A stretch of DNA of 46,186 nucleotides from an uncultured Clostridium sp. (GCA_900557165.1 USRS01000007.1:1-46186); one strand, 5' to 3'. Counted from the first letter of the stretch, positions 36,530 to 46,118 are shown. Numbers and translations are program-made. The notes: generated by a model not told the origin, from the letters alone.

Positions 36530-38506
36530 ATGGAAAATAAATTTTTACCAATTTGTAGAGAAGATATGATAGAAAGAGGATGGGAAGAGTGTGACTTTGT
36601 ACTTGTTACAGGCGATGCTTATGTTGACCATCATAGTTTTGGGACAGCAATTATATCTAGGGTATTAGAGCATGCTGGATATAAAGTAGGAATAATTGCT
36701 CAACCTAACTGGAAAACAACTGAAGATTTTATGAAACTTGGAAGACCAAGACTAGGGTTCTTAGTTAATGGAGGAAATATGGACCCAATGGTAAATCATT
36801 ATTCTGTTAGCAAAAGACAAAGAGAAAAAGATCTTTATTCTCCAGGTGGAGAAATGGGTCATAGACCAGATAGAGCTACAATAGTTTATTGCAATAGAAT
36901 AAGAGAAGCTTACGGAGATATTCCACTAGTAATAGGAGGAATAGAAGCATCTCTTAGAAGATTTGCTCATTATGATTATTGGAGTGATCAAGTAAGAAAA
37001 TCTATATTAGTAGATAGTGGAGCAGACTTATTAGTTTACGGAATGAGTGAAAGACAAATAGTTAAAGTTGCAGATGCCATAAATGATGGATTTGATCCTA
37101 AGTATATAAGTTTCATAGATGGAACTTGTTATATGGCAGATAGTCTAGATGAAGTTTATGTAGATTATGTATTAACTCCTTCATTTGAAGAAATAAAAAA
37201 AGATAAAATTAAATTTGCTGAAGCTTTTAAAATACAAGAAGCAGAGCAAGATCCATTTAGAGGAAAGGCTGTAGTTCAACCTCATGGAAATAAATTTATG
37301 GTTCAAAATAAGCCAGAGCCACCACTAAATAGAGAAGAATTAGATGAAGTATATGCTCTTCCATATACTAAAAATTATCATCCATCATATGAAGCTAAGG
37401 GCGGAATACCAGCTTTAAATGAAGTTAAATTCTCAATAGTAAGTTCTAGAGGATGTTTTGGAAGTTGTTCATTCTGTGCTATAACTTTCCACCAAGGTAG
37501 AGCTGTACAAAGTAGAAGTCATGACTCTATACTAGAGGAAGCTAAGGAAATAACTCATTTACCAGATTTCAAAGGATATATACATGATGTTGGTGGACCT
37601 ACTGCCAACTTTAGACAAGAAGCTTGTAAAAAACAAATAACAGAAGGAAAAGGTGGATGTAAAAACAGACAATGTCTAGATCCTAATCCTTGTAAAAATT
37701 TAAATGTAGATCATAAAGATTATGTGAGTCTTCTTAGAAAAGTAAGACAAATACCAGGTGTTAAGAAAGCATTCGTGCGTTCTGGTATAAGATATGACTA
37801 TGTAATGGCTGATAAAGATAACACATTCATGAAAGAATTAATAAAACATCATGTAAGTGGTCAGCTAAAAGTTGCTCCAGAACATGTAGCAGAAGAAGTT
37901 CTTTACTATATGCAAAAGCCAGCTGGAGATACTTATGATAGATTTAGACAAAAATTCTTTGCTATGAATGAACAAATGGGATTAAAACAATACTTAATAC
38001 CATACTTAATGTCTTCACATCCAGGTTCTACATTAAATAGTGCTATAGAGCTTGCTGAATATTTAAGAGATATTAAATATCAACCAGAACAAGTTCAAGA
38101 TTTCTATCCAACACCAGGAACGCTGTCAACTACAATGTTCTATACAGGAATAGATCCAAGAACTATGAAAGAAGTTTATGTGCCAAAATCTAAAGGTGAA
38201 AAAGCAATGCAAAGAGCTTTACTTCAATATTCTGCACCAAGAAATTATGATTTAGTTCATGCTGCATTAGTTGAAGCAGGTAGAGAAGACTTAATAGGAT
38301 TTGGCCCAAAATGTTTAATCAAACCAAAAGATGCTAGAGGTTCATTAAACAGACAGTTTGATAAAAATAAAAAACATAATAAATCGAATGATAGAAATTC
38401 TAGAGGTGGTAAAAATAATAAAAACACTGATAGAAGAAATAATAAAAGTAATTCTAGAGATAATAGAAGCTCTAGTTCAAAGGGAAAGAAAAGAAACAAA
38501 AGATAG
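36530..38506 (+). CDS. YgiQ family radical SAM protein
   Basis: A 658-residue YgiQ-type enzyme. The N-terminal domain has [17 protein letters not shown] and [18 protein letters not shown]. The radical SAM cluster motif CFGSCSFC (Cys309, Cys313, Cys316) binds the 4Fe-4S cluster and S-adenosylmethionine. A Cys-rich insert follows (ACKKQ to CKNLN). The last 50 or so residues are a Lys/Asn/Arg/Ser-rich tail that looks disordered and could bind nucleic acid. Family members are of unknown reaction. It starts at ATG with a modest aggtg site, after a long leader. Confidence 0.9.
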   Translation: MENKFLPICREDMIERGWEECDFVLVTGDAYVDHHSFGTAIISRVLEHAGYKVGIIAQPNWKTTEDFMKLGRPRLGFLVNGGNMDPMVNHYSVSKRQREKDLYSPGGEMGHRPDRATIVYCNRIREAYGDIPLVIGGIEASLRRFAHYDYWSDQVRKSILVDSGADLLVYGMSERQIVKVADAINDGFDPKYISFIDGTCYMADSLDEVYVDYVLTPSFEEIKKDKIKFAEAFKIQEAEQDPFRGKAVVQPHGNKFMVQNKPEPPLNREELDEVYALPYTKNYHPSYEAKGGIPALNEVKFSIVSSRGCFGSCSFCAITFHQGRAVQSRSHDSILEEAKEITHLPDFKGYIHDVGGPTANFRQEACKKQITEGKGGCKNRQCLDPNPCKNLNVDHKDYVSLLRKVRQIPGVKKAFVRSGIRYDYVMADKDNTFMKELIKHHVSGQLKVAPEHVAEEVLYYMQKPAGDTYDRFRQKFFAMNEQMGLKQYLIPYLMSSHPGSTLNSAIELAEYLRDIKYQPEQVQDFYPTPGTLSTTMFYTGIDPRTMKEVYVPKSKGEKAMQRALLQYSAPRNYDLVHAALVEAGREDLIGFGPKCLIKPKDARGSLNRQFDKNKKHNKSNDRNSRGGKNNKNTDRRNNKSNSRDNRSSSSKGKKRNKR

Positions 38507-38509
38507 ATA

Positions 38510-38547
38510 AAAAAATAAGTTGTGTCAATTGACACAACTTATTTTTT
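38510..38547 (+). terminator. Bidirectional terminator between the ygiQ-type gene and gltS
   Basis: An uninterrupted palindrome of 38 bases centred on TCAATTGA, with A-rich and T-rich ends, lies between two convergent genes and can end both transcripts. Confidence 0.92.
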
Positions 38548-38549
38548 AA

Positions 38550-39752
38550 TTAACTTATAAAGTTTATAAACATTGTTATTATTGCTGAATTAACAAAGTC
38601 GATAAATAAGCATCCTACTATTGGTACTACAAAATATGGAGTATGAACAAAGCCGTATCTATTTGTTAACTCATCCATATTTGCGATGGCATTAGGTGTA
38701 GCCCCCATACCAAAACCGCAAGTTGCAGAAGCAAAAACGACTGCTTCATAATTTTTACCCATTACTCTGTAAGTAACTATATAAGCAAATAAACCTACTA
38801 ATAAAACTTGAGCAATTAACATAACCATAAGAGGTAGAGCTAAGTCGAATAATTGCCAAAGTTTAAGTCCCATTAAAGCCATAGTTAAAAAGAATGATAA
38901 ACTAAGCGAACCTAAAGTTTCTATTTCTTTTTCTACGACTTCTTTTCCTGTAAAATCATATATATTTCTAATAATAGCAGCAGCTAACATTGCACCTATG
39001 TATGATGGGAATGTTAATCCAGTTTTTTGTATAAAATCTGAAATTATAGAACCAAATCCCATAGCGATAAATAAGAATGATGATCCTGTTATTAATCTTT
39101 TTAATGATAAAATATTTGTATTTTCTTCATTGTAATCTCCAACTTCTTCTGGTGGAATAGTTGAATTTTCATCATGAATAGTTTTGATTTTGTGATTATG
39201 AATTAAGCCTCTAGCTACAAAACCACCAACTAAACTTCCCATGATTAATCCGAAAGTGGCAGATGCAATTGATACTGTTGTAGCACCATTTACACCCATT
39301 GATTCAAGTAATGGTCCAAAAGATCCTGCTGTTCCGTGACCACCAATCATAGGTATAGAAGCAGTACAAAGTCCTAATAAAGGCTCTAAGTTAAACATAG
39401 ATGCTAAAGAAATACCTACTATATTTTGTGATATAACAAGCAAAACTGCAAGGCCAAGGAATGAAACAACCTTTATACCACCTTGTTTTAATATTTTTAA
39501 ACTAGCAGTAAATCCTATGCTAGTGAAAAATGCTGTCATAAATAATTCTTGTAAAGTTGTATCTAAATTAACCGTTGCGATATTTGTAAGTTTTAATATA
39601 AGTATTAATATGGCAAATATAAAACCACCAACTACAGATGGCGGAATGCAGTATTTTGAAAGTATAGAAAATTTATTTCTGATATATTTACCCATATAAA
39701 ATATAAGAGAAACTAAAGCCATGGTTTCATAAATATTTAAATTAAATTCCAT
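38550..39752 (-). CDS. gltS: Sodium/glutamate symporter GltS
   Basis: A 400-residue membrane protein with ten or more hydrophobic segments that imports glutamate with sodium. GltS signatures are the start LNIYETMALVSLIFYMGKYI, CIPPSVVGGFIFA, MIGGHGTAGSFGPLLESMG and ATCGFGMGATPNAIANM. It starts at ATG behind aaagga on the minus strand. It is convergent with the ygiQ-type gene, and the LacI-type gene ends upstream, with a terminator between them. Confidence 0.94.
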   Translation of the reverse strand: MEFNLNIYETMALVSLIFYMGKYIRNKFSILSKYCIPPSVVGGFIFAILILILKLTNIATVNLDTTLQELFMTAFFTSIGFTASLKILKQGGIKVVSFLGLAVLLVISQNIVGISLASMFNLEPLLGLCTASIPMIGGHGTAGSFGPLLESMGVNGATTVSIASATFGLIMGSLVGGFVARGLIHNHKIKTIHDENSTIPPEEVGDYNEENTNILSLKRLITGSSFLFIAMGFGSIISDFIQKTGLTFPSYIGAMLAAAIIRNIYDFTGKEVVEKEIETLGSLSLSFFLTMALMGLKLWQLFDLALPLMVMLIAQVLLVGLFAYIVTYRVMGKNYEAVVFASATCGFGMGATPNAIANMDELTNRYGFVHTPYFVVPIVGCLFIDFVNSAIITMFINFIS

Positions 39753-39872
39753 TTTTTATGTCCTTTCTTTAATTAATCGTAATATATATATAATATATCA
39801 TAGAGATTTCAATGTAAAGTAAAAAGTAAAACTTAATAAAAATTGAGAGTTGTTTCTATATAACTTTCAAAA

Positions 39873-39888
39873 ATGGAAACGATTTGTG
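39873..39888 (-). promoter_or_regulatory. Possible cre/LacI-type operator upstream of gltS
   Basis: ATGGAAACGATTTGTG has a perfect left half of the CcpA cre consensus (WTGNAANCG) but a poor right half. It shares the core AAACGATT with the operator candidate at 41098-41113. It lies about 120 bases upstream of the gltS start. Confidence 0.3.
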
Positions 39889-39895
39889 TAAAAAT

Positions 39896-39943
39896 ATATA
39901 AAAAACTCTTTAATCTAAATGTATCTTAGGCTAAAGAGTTTTT
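39896..39943 (-). terminator. Intrinsic terminator after the LacI-family gene
   Basis: AAAAACTCTTTA (39932-39943 read on the minus strand) pairs with TAAAGAGTTTTT (39901-39912), with T residues following on the minus strand. Confidence 0.8.
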
Positions 39944-39955
39944 AATTATGTAGTA

Positions 39956-40963
39956 TTATGTAGTTTTTCTTTCTATAAGTTTTACTGGAATGACAGTATG
40001 TTTATCAAAATTAATACCTTCTTCATTTATAAGATTTAATAATAAACTTGATGTTTTAGTAGCTAAAATTTTTTTATCTTGATAAATTGTTGATATGGGT
40101 GGATTTGCATATTTTGAAATAGAAGTTCCATCATATCCAACAATTTTTACTTCATCTGGTATTTTTATATTATGATTTTGTAGGGCAACTAGTGCTGCGT
40201 GGGCTCTTAAATCATTTGTGGCAAATATGCCATCAAAGGATATATTATCTTCTATTATTTTATTTATAGTGTGTAATGAATCTTCAAAAATACCTTCCTT
40301 AACATCTAATCTAAAAATAAGTTCAGGATAAGTAGGAATATTATATTTTTGTAAAGCATCTTTAAATCCTTGAATTTTACTATTTACAGAAGAGGCTGTT
40401 TTATTATTTGTAAGCAAAACTATACGTTTGCAATTTTTTTTTATTAATTCTTTACCTGCCAAATAACCACCTTCATAATGATTGCATTCTACAGAGTAAT
40501 ATTCTTTCATATCAGTATTATTAAGATATACAATAGGAATATTTCTTTTAACATAATCAGCAGGATTTACAAGGTTACTTGAGATACAAATTATACCATC
40601 AACCATTTTTGAATCTAAGCTTTTGAAATATTCTTTTTCCTTAGTTTCATTTTGTCCTGTATTGCATATAAAAACAGAATAACCTTCATCAAAAAAGAAA
40701 TTTTCTATTTCTAGTACAAGTTCAGCAAAAAATAAGTTGTTTATATCAGGTACTATGACACCTATTGTTTTTGATTTACTAACTCTTAAACTTTTTGCAG
40801 CCATATTTGTTGTATAATCATATTTTTTTATTGTATCTAAAACTCTCTGGCGGGTTTCTTCAGAGAAACGACCATTATTATTTATAACTCTAGAAACTGT
40901 AGCTACAGAAACTCCACTGAGCTGAGCTATTTGTTTAATAGAAATTTTTTTATTTTTTTTCAT
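39956..40963 (-). CDS. LacI family transcriptional regulator
   Basis: A 335-residue repressor-type protein. The N-terminal helix-turn-helix reads SIKQIAQLSGVSVATVSRVI, followed by the hinge-helix segment NMAAKSLRVSKSKTIGVIVP. The remainder is a periplasmic-binding-protein-like ligand domain. It is divergent from deoC, and two palindromic sites in the shared intergenic region suit this family. A role in controlling deoC and possibly itself in response to a nucleoside or deoxyribose signal is inferred from position. Confidence 0.93.
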   Translation of the reverse strand: MKKNKKISIKQIAQLSGVSVATVSRVINNNGRFSEETRQRVLDTIKKYDYTTNMAAKSLRVSKSKTIGVIVPDINNLFFAELVLEIENFFFDEGYSVFICNTGQNETKEKEYFKSLDSKMVDGIICISSNLVNPADYVKRNIPIVYLNNTDMKEYYSVECNHYEGGYLAGKELIKKNCKRIVLLTNNKTASSVNSKIQGFKDALQKYNIPTYPELIFRLDVKEGIFEDSLHTINKIIEDNISFDGIFATNDLRAHAALVALQNHNIKIPDEVKIVGYDGTSISKYANPPISTIYQDKKILATKTSSLLLNLINEEGINFDKHTVIPVKLIERKTT

Positions 40964-40999
40964 AAGTTCTCCTCTAAAATGAGCGATTTTTATAAAGTT

Positions 41000-41028
41000 A
41001 TCATATCAAAGTTGATTATTATTGTAAA
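41000..41028 (-). promoter_or_regulatory. Promoter of the LacI-family gene
   Basis: On the minus strand TTTACA (41028-41023), a 17-base spacer and TATGAT (41005-41000). Confidence 0.55.
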
Positions 41029-41097
41029 TATGAACAAAAATTTGTAAATATATAATTGACATGTAAAAATAAATATGAGAAAATCAATTTGGAAAAT

Positions 41098-41113
41098 GAG
41101 TAAACGATTACTC
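41098..41113. promoter_or_regulatory. Palindromic operator 1 in the lacI-deoC intergenic region
   Basis: GAGTAAACGATTACTC is a near-perfect 16-base palindrome with a central CG, the usual form of LacI-family operators. Confidence 0.6.
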
Positions 41114-41160
41114 ATATTAATTATATTTTAATTGAAACTATAGTAATATTATTTTGTATT

Positions 41161-41176
41161 GAGTAAACTATTACTA
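41161..41176. promoter_or_regulatory. Operator 2, 25 bases before deoC
   Basis: GAGTAAACTATTACTA matches operator 1 at 14 of 16 positions. It lies 63 bases downstream of operator 1, about six helical turns, so one tetramer could loop both. Confidence 0.55.
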
Positions 41177-41200
41177 TTTAAATTTCTTGGGAGGTAAAAA

Positions 41201-41878
41201 ATGAACAATAAAGAATTAGCAAATATAATAGACCATACTTTATTAAAAGCAGATGCAACGCAAGCAGAAATAATAAAATTATGTGCAGAAGCAAAAGAAT
41301 TTAACTTTGCATCAGTTTGCGTAAACCCATCAATGGTTAAATTAGCAAGTGAAGAGTTAAAAGGTTGTGATGTTGATGTTTGTACAGTTATAGGATTCCC
41401 TTTAGGAGCTACTACATCAGAAGTTAAAGCTTTTGAAGTAAAAAATACTATAGAAAATGGCGCAACTGAAGTTGATATGGTTATAAATATAGGGAAATTA
41501 AAAGATAGAGATTTAGAATATGTTAAAAATGATATAAAAGCAGTAGTTGATGCTGCCAAAGATAAAGCTTTAGTAAAAGTTATAATCGAAACTTGTTTAT
41601 TAACTGACGAAGAAAAAGTAATAGCTTGTGAATTATCAAAAGAAGCAGGAGCTGATTTTGTAAAAACTTCAACTGGATTTTCTACAGGTGGAGCTACATC
41701 ACATGATATAGCATTAATGAGAAAAACTGTAGGAAGTGATATGGGAGTTAAAGCATCTGGTGGTGTTAGAACTAGAGAAGATGCCATGAATATGGTTGAA
41801 AATGGTGCAACTAGAATAGGTGCATCTGCATCTATAGCAATAGCTACAGGTACAAAACAAGAAACTAAAGGATACTAA
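41201..41878 (+). CDS. deoC: Deoxyribose-phosphate aldolase
   Basis: Cytoplasmic class I aldolase that splits 2-deoxyribose 5-phosphate to glyceraldehyde 3-phosphate and acetaldehyde during deoxynucleoside breakdown. The Schiff-base lysine is Lys155 in DFVKTSTGF. Other conserved segments are [36 protein letters not shown] and [12 protein letters not shown]. Length 225 is standard. It starts at ATG behind gggaggt. Two operator-like palindromes lie upstream, shared with the LacI-family gene. Confidence 0.96.
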   Translation: MNNKELANIIDHTLLKADATQAEIIKLCAEAKEFNFASVCVNPSMVKLASEELKGCDVDVCTVIGFPLGATTSEVKAFEVKNTIENGATEVDMVINIGKLKDRDLEYVKNDIKAVVDAAKDKALVKVIIETCLLTDEEKVIACELSKEAGADFVKTSTGFSTGGATSHDIALMRKTVGSDMGVKASGGVRTREDAMNMVENGATRIGASASIAIATGTKQETKGY

Positions 41879-41897
41879 AAAGACTTATATTATAAAT

Positions 41898-41938
41898 AAA
41901 GATGCTTTAAAGGAATATTTCATTTAAAGCATCTTTTA
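41898..41938 (+). terminator. Intrinsic terminator after deoC
   Basis: AAAGATGCTTTAAA (41898-41911) pairs with TTTAAAGCATCTTT (41923-41936). Confidence 0.88.
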
Positions 41939-41985
41939 TAATTGTAAAGAAATTATATATTATTAATATATTTATAAATTAAAGT

Positions 41986-42675
41986 TTAATTGTATAAATC
42001 CACTGCCAATTTTTTTAATTCCTCTCTATTTACTATAACTAAAGATCTATTTTCCTTTTTTATAATATTTTTAGAACAAAGTTTATCAACAATTCTTAGA
42101 AAATGCCTATAATCTGCTCCAAGAAGTTCTGCTAGTTGTGTAAAATTATCTGTAACAACTTTATCTTCTGGATTTAAGTAATTTGGATAAAGAGCAAGTA
42201 AATAACTTGCTAATCTATTTTCCAAAGGATAGAGCACATTTAAAGATGTTGATGCTGACGTGGAAGTTAATTTATAACTTAAATGTTTACATATAAAGCT
42301 TAAAAACTTATGATCATAAGTAGACACATGATGAATTATATGTAGAGGAATTCCTATACAGATACAGTCTTCTATGGCCTGTATATTACAATCGATACTC
42401 TCATCACATGTTATTTCCACATCTCCAATTACTTGAATAGGAGAGTAAAATCTAATTAATAGAGACTTTCCATTAGGTGTAGATATATATACTTTAGCTC
42501 TACCTTTTACAAAAAAATAAAAATAATCTAAAATTTCCCCCTTAGTACATATATGAGATCCCTTTTTAAAATAATGAAGTTCCATATTATCTTCTATATT
42601 TTCGGTGAATATTTCATTAATTGCAAATTTTTTTATATAATAGTTTAATTTACTTTTATCATTTACTTTTATCAT
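41986..42675 (-). CDS. Crp/Fnr family transcriptional regulator (YeiL-like)
   Basis: A 229-residue regulator with an N-terminal cyclic-nucleotide-binding-type beta-barrel (KGSHICTKGEILDYFYFFVK, YSPIQVIGDVEI) and a C-terminal winged helix (TQLAELLGADYRHFLRIVDK). The C-terminal pattern resembles E. coli YeiL, a regulator near nucleoside genes. No cysteine cluster typical of Fnr is evident. The ATG at 42675 is preferred over 42711 because gaggat lies 6 nt upstream. It is divergent from the second BMP lipoprotein gene, its most likely target. Confidence 0.85.
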   Translation of the reverse strand: MIKVNDKSKLNYYIKKFAINEIFTENIEDNMELHYFKKGSHICTKGEILDYFYFFVKGRAKVYISTPNGKSLLIRFYSPIQVIGDVEITCDESIDCNIQAIEDCICIGIPLHIIHHVSTYDHKFLSFICKHLSYKLTSTSASTSLNVLYPLENRLASYLLALYPNYLNPEDKVVTDNFTQLAELLGADYRHFLRIVDKLCSKNIIKKENRSLVIVNREELKKLAVDLYN

Positions 42676-42795
42676 GTTTATATCCTCGTATTTTTTCAAA
42701 AAATATGTCATATGCCATAATATCTTATAATGATTATTTGATATTATAGTTAAGTTAATAGAAAAGTATTATATCACAAGGGAGGATAAAAAACA

Positions 42796-43788
42796 TTGAA
42801 AAAAATTACATGTTTAATAACAGTACTTATGATGACAGCCTTATCAGTAGTTGGATGTGGTTCAGATAATAACTCATCAAATGACAAAGGGTTAAAAATT
42901 ACAATGGTTACTAGTGTAGGTGGAGTAACTGATGGAAGTTTCAACCAAAGTGCTTGGGAAGGACTTCAAAAAGCAGAGAAAGATTTAGGAATAAAAGCAA
43001 GTTATATAGAATCAAAACAAGAAGCTGACTACGTAACTAACTTAGAACAAGCAGTAGATGGAGGGAATGATTTAATCCTTGCAACAGGATTCCCAATGCA
43101 AGCAGCTTTATTAAAAGCGGCAAAAAATTATCCAGATCAAAAATTTGCTATAGTTGACGTTGATTATGGTGATAAAACACCTGAAAATGTAGTTTGTATA
43201 TCATTCAATGAAGAGCAATCAGGATATGTTGTAGGTTTAGTTGCTGGTAAAATGACAAAAACTAATACAGTAGGATTTGTTGGTGGAATGGATAATGTAG
43301 TTATAAAGAAATTCCAAATAGGATATGAAGCTGGTGTAAAAGCTGCTAATCCAGATGCAAAAGTTTTATCACAATATGTTAACTCATTTGCAGATCAAGC
43401 TAAAGGAAAATCTATAGCAAGTCAAATGTACAATAACAATGCAGATATAATATTTGCTTGTGCAGGAGATAGTGGTGTTGGAGTACTTGAATGTGCAAAA
43501 GAAACTGGTAAATTTGCTATAGGTGTTGATAGAGACCAAAATGATATAGCACCAGAAAATATATTAACTTCAGCAATGAAAAAAGTTAATGAAGGTGTAT
43601 TTAATGTAGTTAAAGACTTAAGTGAAGGCAACTTCGACGGTGGAAAAACATTAGTATTTGGATTAAAAGAAGATGGTATAGGTCTAGCTCCATCAACTGA
43701 TAAAAATGTTCCACAAGATGTAATAGATTATGTTAATGATCAAATAGAAAAAATAACAAGTGGAGAAATAGTAGTTCCAAATAAATAA
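42796..43788 (+). CDS. BMP family substrate-binding lipoprotein, second copy
   Basis: Paralogue of the lipoprotein at 2934-3968: both carry FNQSAWEGL or YNQSAWEGL, KNYPDQKFAI, FADQAKGK or FNDQAKGK, and GVDRDQND or GVDRDQSD. The signal peptide ends in VVGC, for lipidation at Cys21. It starts at TTG, 10 nt behind aagggagg. Unlike the first copy it has no PyrR leader and lies divergent from a Crp/Fnr-type regulator. A nucleoside ligand is likely from the family. No permease or ATPase is adjacent. Its terminator follows the stop. Confidence 0.9.
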   Translation: MKKITCLITVLMMTALSVVGCGSDNNSSNDKGLKITMVTSVGGVTDGSFNQSAWEGLQKAEKDLGIKASYIESKQEADYVTNLEQAVDGGNDLILATGFPMQAALLKAAKNYPDQKFAIVDVDYGDKTPENVVCISFNEEQSGYVVGLVAGKMTKTNTVGFVGGMDNVVIKKFQIGYEAGVKAANPDAKVLSQYVNSFADQAKGKSIASQMYNNNADIIFACAGDSGVGVLECAKETGKFAIGVDRDQNDIAPENILTSAMKKVNEGVFNVVKDLSEGNFDGGKTLVFGLKEDGIGLAPSTDKNVPQDVIDYVNDQIEKITSGEIVVPNK

Positions 43789-43794
43789 ATGTAT

Positions 43795-43828
43795 AAAGGT
43801 GACTTAATTAATTTAAGTCACTTTTTTT
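43795..43828 (+). terminator. Intrinsic terminator after the second BMP gene
   Basis: GTGACTTAA pairs with TTAAGTCAC around loop TTAAT, followed by seven T. Confidence 0.85.
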
Positions 43829-43941
43829 GTATGGAAATTTAATATTACAGATTTGTAAGTTGTATTAATATAGTTTTAGGATGATAATAAAGTTAGAAAA
43901 CTATATGATTTTGATTATATTAAATTTGAAGGGAGTTAATC

Positions 43942-44568
43942 ATTATAAAAAAATTTTTTAAAACAATCATAATAATAATGTTTATAGGGGTTATAAGTAT
44001 ATTTTCATATAAATTTATATCAAAAGAATACAAAGAAGAAATTAATAAAAAATATGAAGATGAAATTAAAAACATGAGTAAAGAGGATTTGAAAGTAGTA
44101 AATGAAGTAATATCTTTAGCAAAAGACAGAGTAGGTCAAGAATATACATGGGGAGGTAAGGGAGAAATAGTAACAAAAGAAAGATTAAAAGAATTAATTG
44201 ACTGTTATGGAGAAAGCTATTATCCTTTAGATAAAAAAGATTATATAGGTAAACAAGGTTTTGACTGTTCAGGACTTACTTATTGGACATATAAAACTGT
44301 CACGGGAGTTAACATAGGATATTCAACCATAGAGCAGCAAGAAGTATTAAAAGATTATAAAGTCGATATAAAAGATATTAAACCGGGAGATCTCATATTT
44401 ACAACTAGACATGTAGTAATGTATATGGGGAGAGGAAAGATAATTCATTCAGCAAGTCGAAATCCCTATCCAATTGGAGGAATAAAAACTGGATCAATTA
44501 AATATTTTACAACAGGACAAGTATATCGTCCAATAAGTTATATTAATTTGGTAAAAACTAAAAAATAA
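43942..44568 (+). CDS. NlpC/P60 family cell-wall hydrolase, apparent AUU start
   Basis: Exported peptidase of the NlpC/P60 type that cuts peptidoglycan stem peptides. The catalytic cysteine is in QGFDCSGLTYW (Cys109 from the start used here) and the histidine is in TTRHVVMYMG. The first in-frame ATG (43978) has no ribosome binding site. A strong aagggag at 43929-43935 sits 6 nt before ATT at 43942, which opens a proper signal peptide with its basic start (IIKKFFKT) before the hydrophobic stretch. No ATG, GTG or TTG is available there. AUU initiation, as in infC, is the best reading; the alternative is 43978-44568. Confidence 0.75.
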   Translation: MIKKFFKTIIIIMFIGVISIFSYKFISKEYKEEINKKYEDEIKNMSKEDLKVVNEVISLAKDRVGQEYTWGGKGEIVTKERLKELIDCYGESYYPLDKKDYIGKQGFDCSGLTYWTYKTVTGVNIGYSTIEQQEVLKDYKVDIKDIKPGDLIFTTRHVVMYMGRGKIIHSASRNPYPIGGIKTGSIKYFTTGQVYRPISYINLVKTKK

Positions 44569-44596
44569 GAGCGGTTTTTAGGGGGAATAAGTTTAA

Positions 44597-45289
44597 ATGA
44601 TAGAAATTAGAAATGTGGATAAAAAGTATGGCAAAATATATGCTTTAAAAAATGTCTCCTTCAATATAAAAGAAGGAAAAATAACAGGGATATTTGGTAT
44701 AAATGGAGTAGGTAAATCTACGATTTTAAAGGCTATAACAGGATTAACTAGAATTGATAAAGGAGAAATTCTTATAGATGGAGAAAAAATACATCCTAAA
44801 ATTTATAATAAAATATCCTTTGTTCCTGATGTGGATACTTATTTTCCAAACTTTACCATAAAGGAAAGTTTTAATTTTATGAAAGTGTTTTATAGAAATT
44901 GGGATGATGAAAAAGCTTATAAAATGTTGAAAATATTTAACCTCACAGATGACAAAAAAGTTTCTGATTTATCAAAAGGTAATAGAGCAAAAGTAAAAAT
45001 AATTATTGGATTTGCTCAAAATTCAAAATATATTTTATTGGACGAACCCTTTTCTGGCATAGATATATTTAAAAGAGAAGGGTTTATTAAAGTTATGGTA
45101 GAATTTATATCTCCTAAGCAAAGTATTATTATTACAACTCATGAGGTCTGTGAAGTTGAAAATATTGTACAAGAAGTAATAATACTACATGAGGGAAAAG
45201 TAGCTTTTAATTTTAATGTGAAAGAAGTAAAAGAAATAGAGCATATGTCTATCATAGATAAAATGAGGGAGGTATATATGGGTGAATAA
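44597..45289 (+). CDS. ABC transporter ATP-binding protein (YtrB/BcrA-like)
   Basis: A 230-residue ATPase of the drug- or peptide-export subclass. Walker A is GINGVGKST (about 34-42), the signature is LSKGNRAKVKI, and Walker B is YILLDEPFSGID. The NWDDEKAYKMLKIF segment is typical of the YtrB-like group. It starts at ATG behind tagggggaa, 28 nt after the NlpC/P60 gene. Its last eight bases overlap the permease gene. Substrate unknown. Confidence 0.93.
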   Translation: MIEIRNVDKKYGKIYALKNVSFNIKEGKITGIFGINGVGKSTILKAITGLTRIDKGEILIDGEKIHPKIYNKISFVPDVDTYFPNFTIKESFNFMKVFYRNWDDEKAYKMLKIFNLTDDKKVSDLSKGNRAKVKIIIGFAQNSKYILLDEPFSGIDIFKREGFIKVMVEFISPKQSIIITTHEVCEVENIVQEVIILHEGKVAFNFNVKEVKEIEHMSIIDKMREVYMGE

Positions 45290-46109
45290 AATTTTAACAC
45301 TCTATGATTTAGAGTTTAAAAGAGTAAAAAAAGTTTATTTTTCAATCTTAAGTTTATTAACTTTAAGCAATATTAGTTTATTTATTTTTTATTTATATTT
45401 TCTTATTAAGGAAATTAGCAATACTTTAAATATAAGAGGTGGTATAGGAATTATTAAATCTGAGGAATCATATAAAATTTTAAAAAATGGAGAATTGATT
45501 TATTCTATATACGGTTTTTCTATGATTTTAATGGTTTTAACACTTATGTGGTGTTTATATTACACTTTTATAATATGGTATAAAGATTTTTTTAGCAAAA
45601 CAAAGGTAGCATATACTTTATTTACATTACCATTCAATAAATTTAATGTGTTTTTATCTAAGTTAATGATAGTAGTATCTTTTATCTATGGCGTTATAGT
45701 AATACAACATATTATGTGGATATTAGAGATATTTTTTATTGAACATATGACGGGGATTAATATTAATGACATTATAGATATTATTAATTATAATTTTTCA
45801 ATGAGCATTATAAGATTTTTAGGAGGGATATATCCTCTTGATAGAGTTATGTACCTTTTATTTGGACCTGTAATATTAGTAATAATTTTATTTACAGGTA
45901 TAATGATTCATAAGTCATTTAATAAAATAGGAGGATTTCTAGGAATTTTCTATGTAATATTATGTATATTTATGTACATATTGATTTCTAGATGTAGCAT
46001 ATTATATACAGATCAATTATTAAAAAGTCATATCCTTTATTATATATCAGTAGGAATATTATCAATTTGGATTTCTTATAAATTACTAAATGGAAGGGTA
46101 AATGTTTAG
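45282..46109 (+). CDS. ABC-2 type membrane permease
   Basis: A 275-residue protein with about six hydrophobic segments, no conserved soluble domain and a basic start. It starts at GTG inside the end of the ATPase gene, behind gggaggt, so the two proteins are translationally coupled and form one transporter. I recognise the architecture but not a specific family. Aromatic and Ile-rich composition is normal for such permeases. Confidence 0.85.
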   Translation: MNKILTLYDLEFKRVKKVYFSILSLLTLSNISLFIFYLYFLIKEISNTLNIRGGIGIIKSEESYKILKNGELIYSIYGFSMILMVLTLMWCLYYTFIIWYKDFFSKTKVAYTLFTLPFNKFNVFLSKLMIVVSFIYGVIVIQHIMWILEIFFIEHMTGININDIIDIINYNFSMSIIRFLGGIYPLDRVMYLLFGPVILVIILFTGIMIHKSFNKIGGFLGIFYVILCIFMYILISRCSILYTDQLLKSHILYYISVGILSIWISYKLLNGRVNV

Positions 46110-46118
46110 GAGGATATT

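Noticed and set aside
41149..41787. 212-codon open frame antisense to deoC
   Set aside because: It is a shadow of deoC codon bias, runs through the deoC operator region and resembles no protein.
42738..42753. TTGATATTATAGTTAA as an Fnr/Crp site before the second BMP gene
   Set aside because: Only the left half fits the Fnr consensus and the right half does not complete the palindrome, so it is not listed as an operator.
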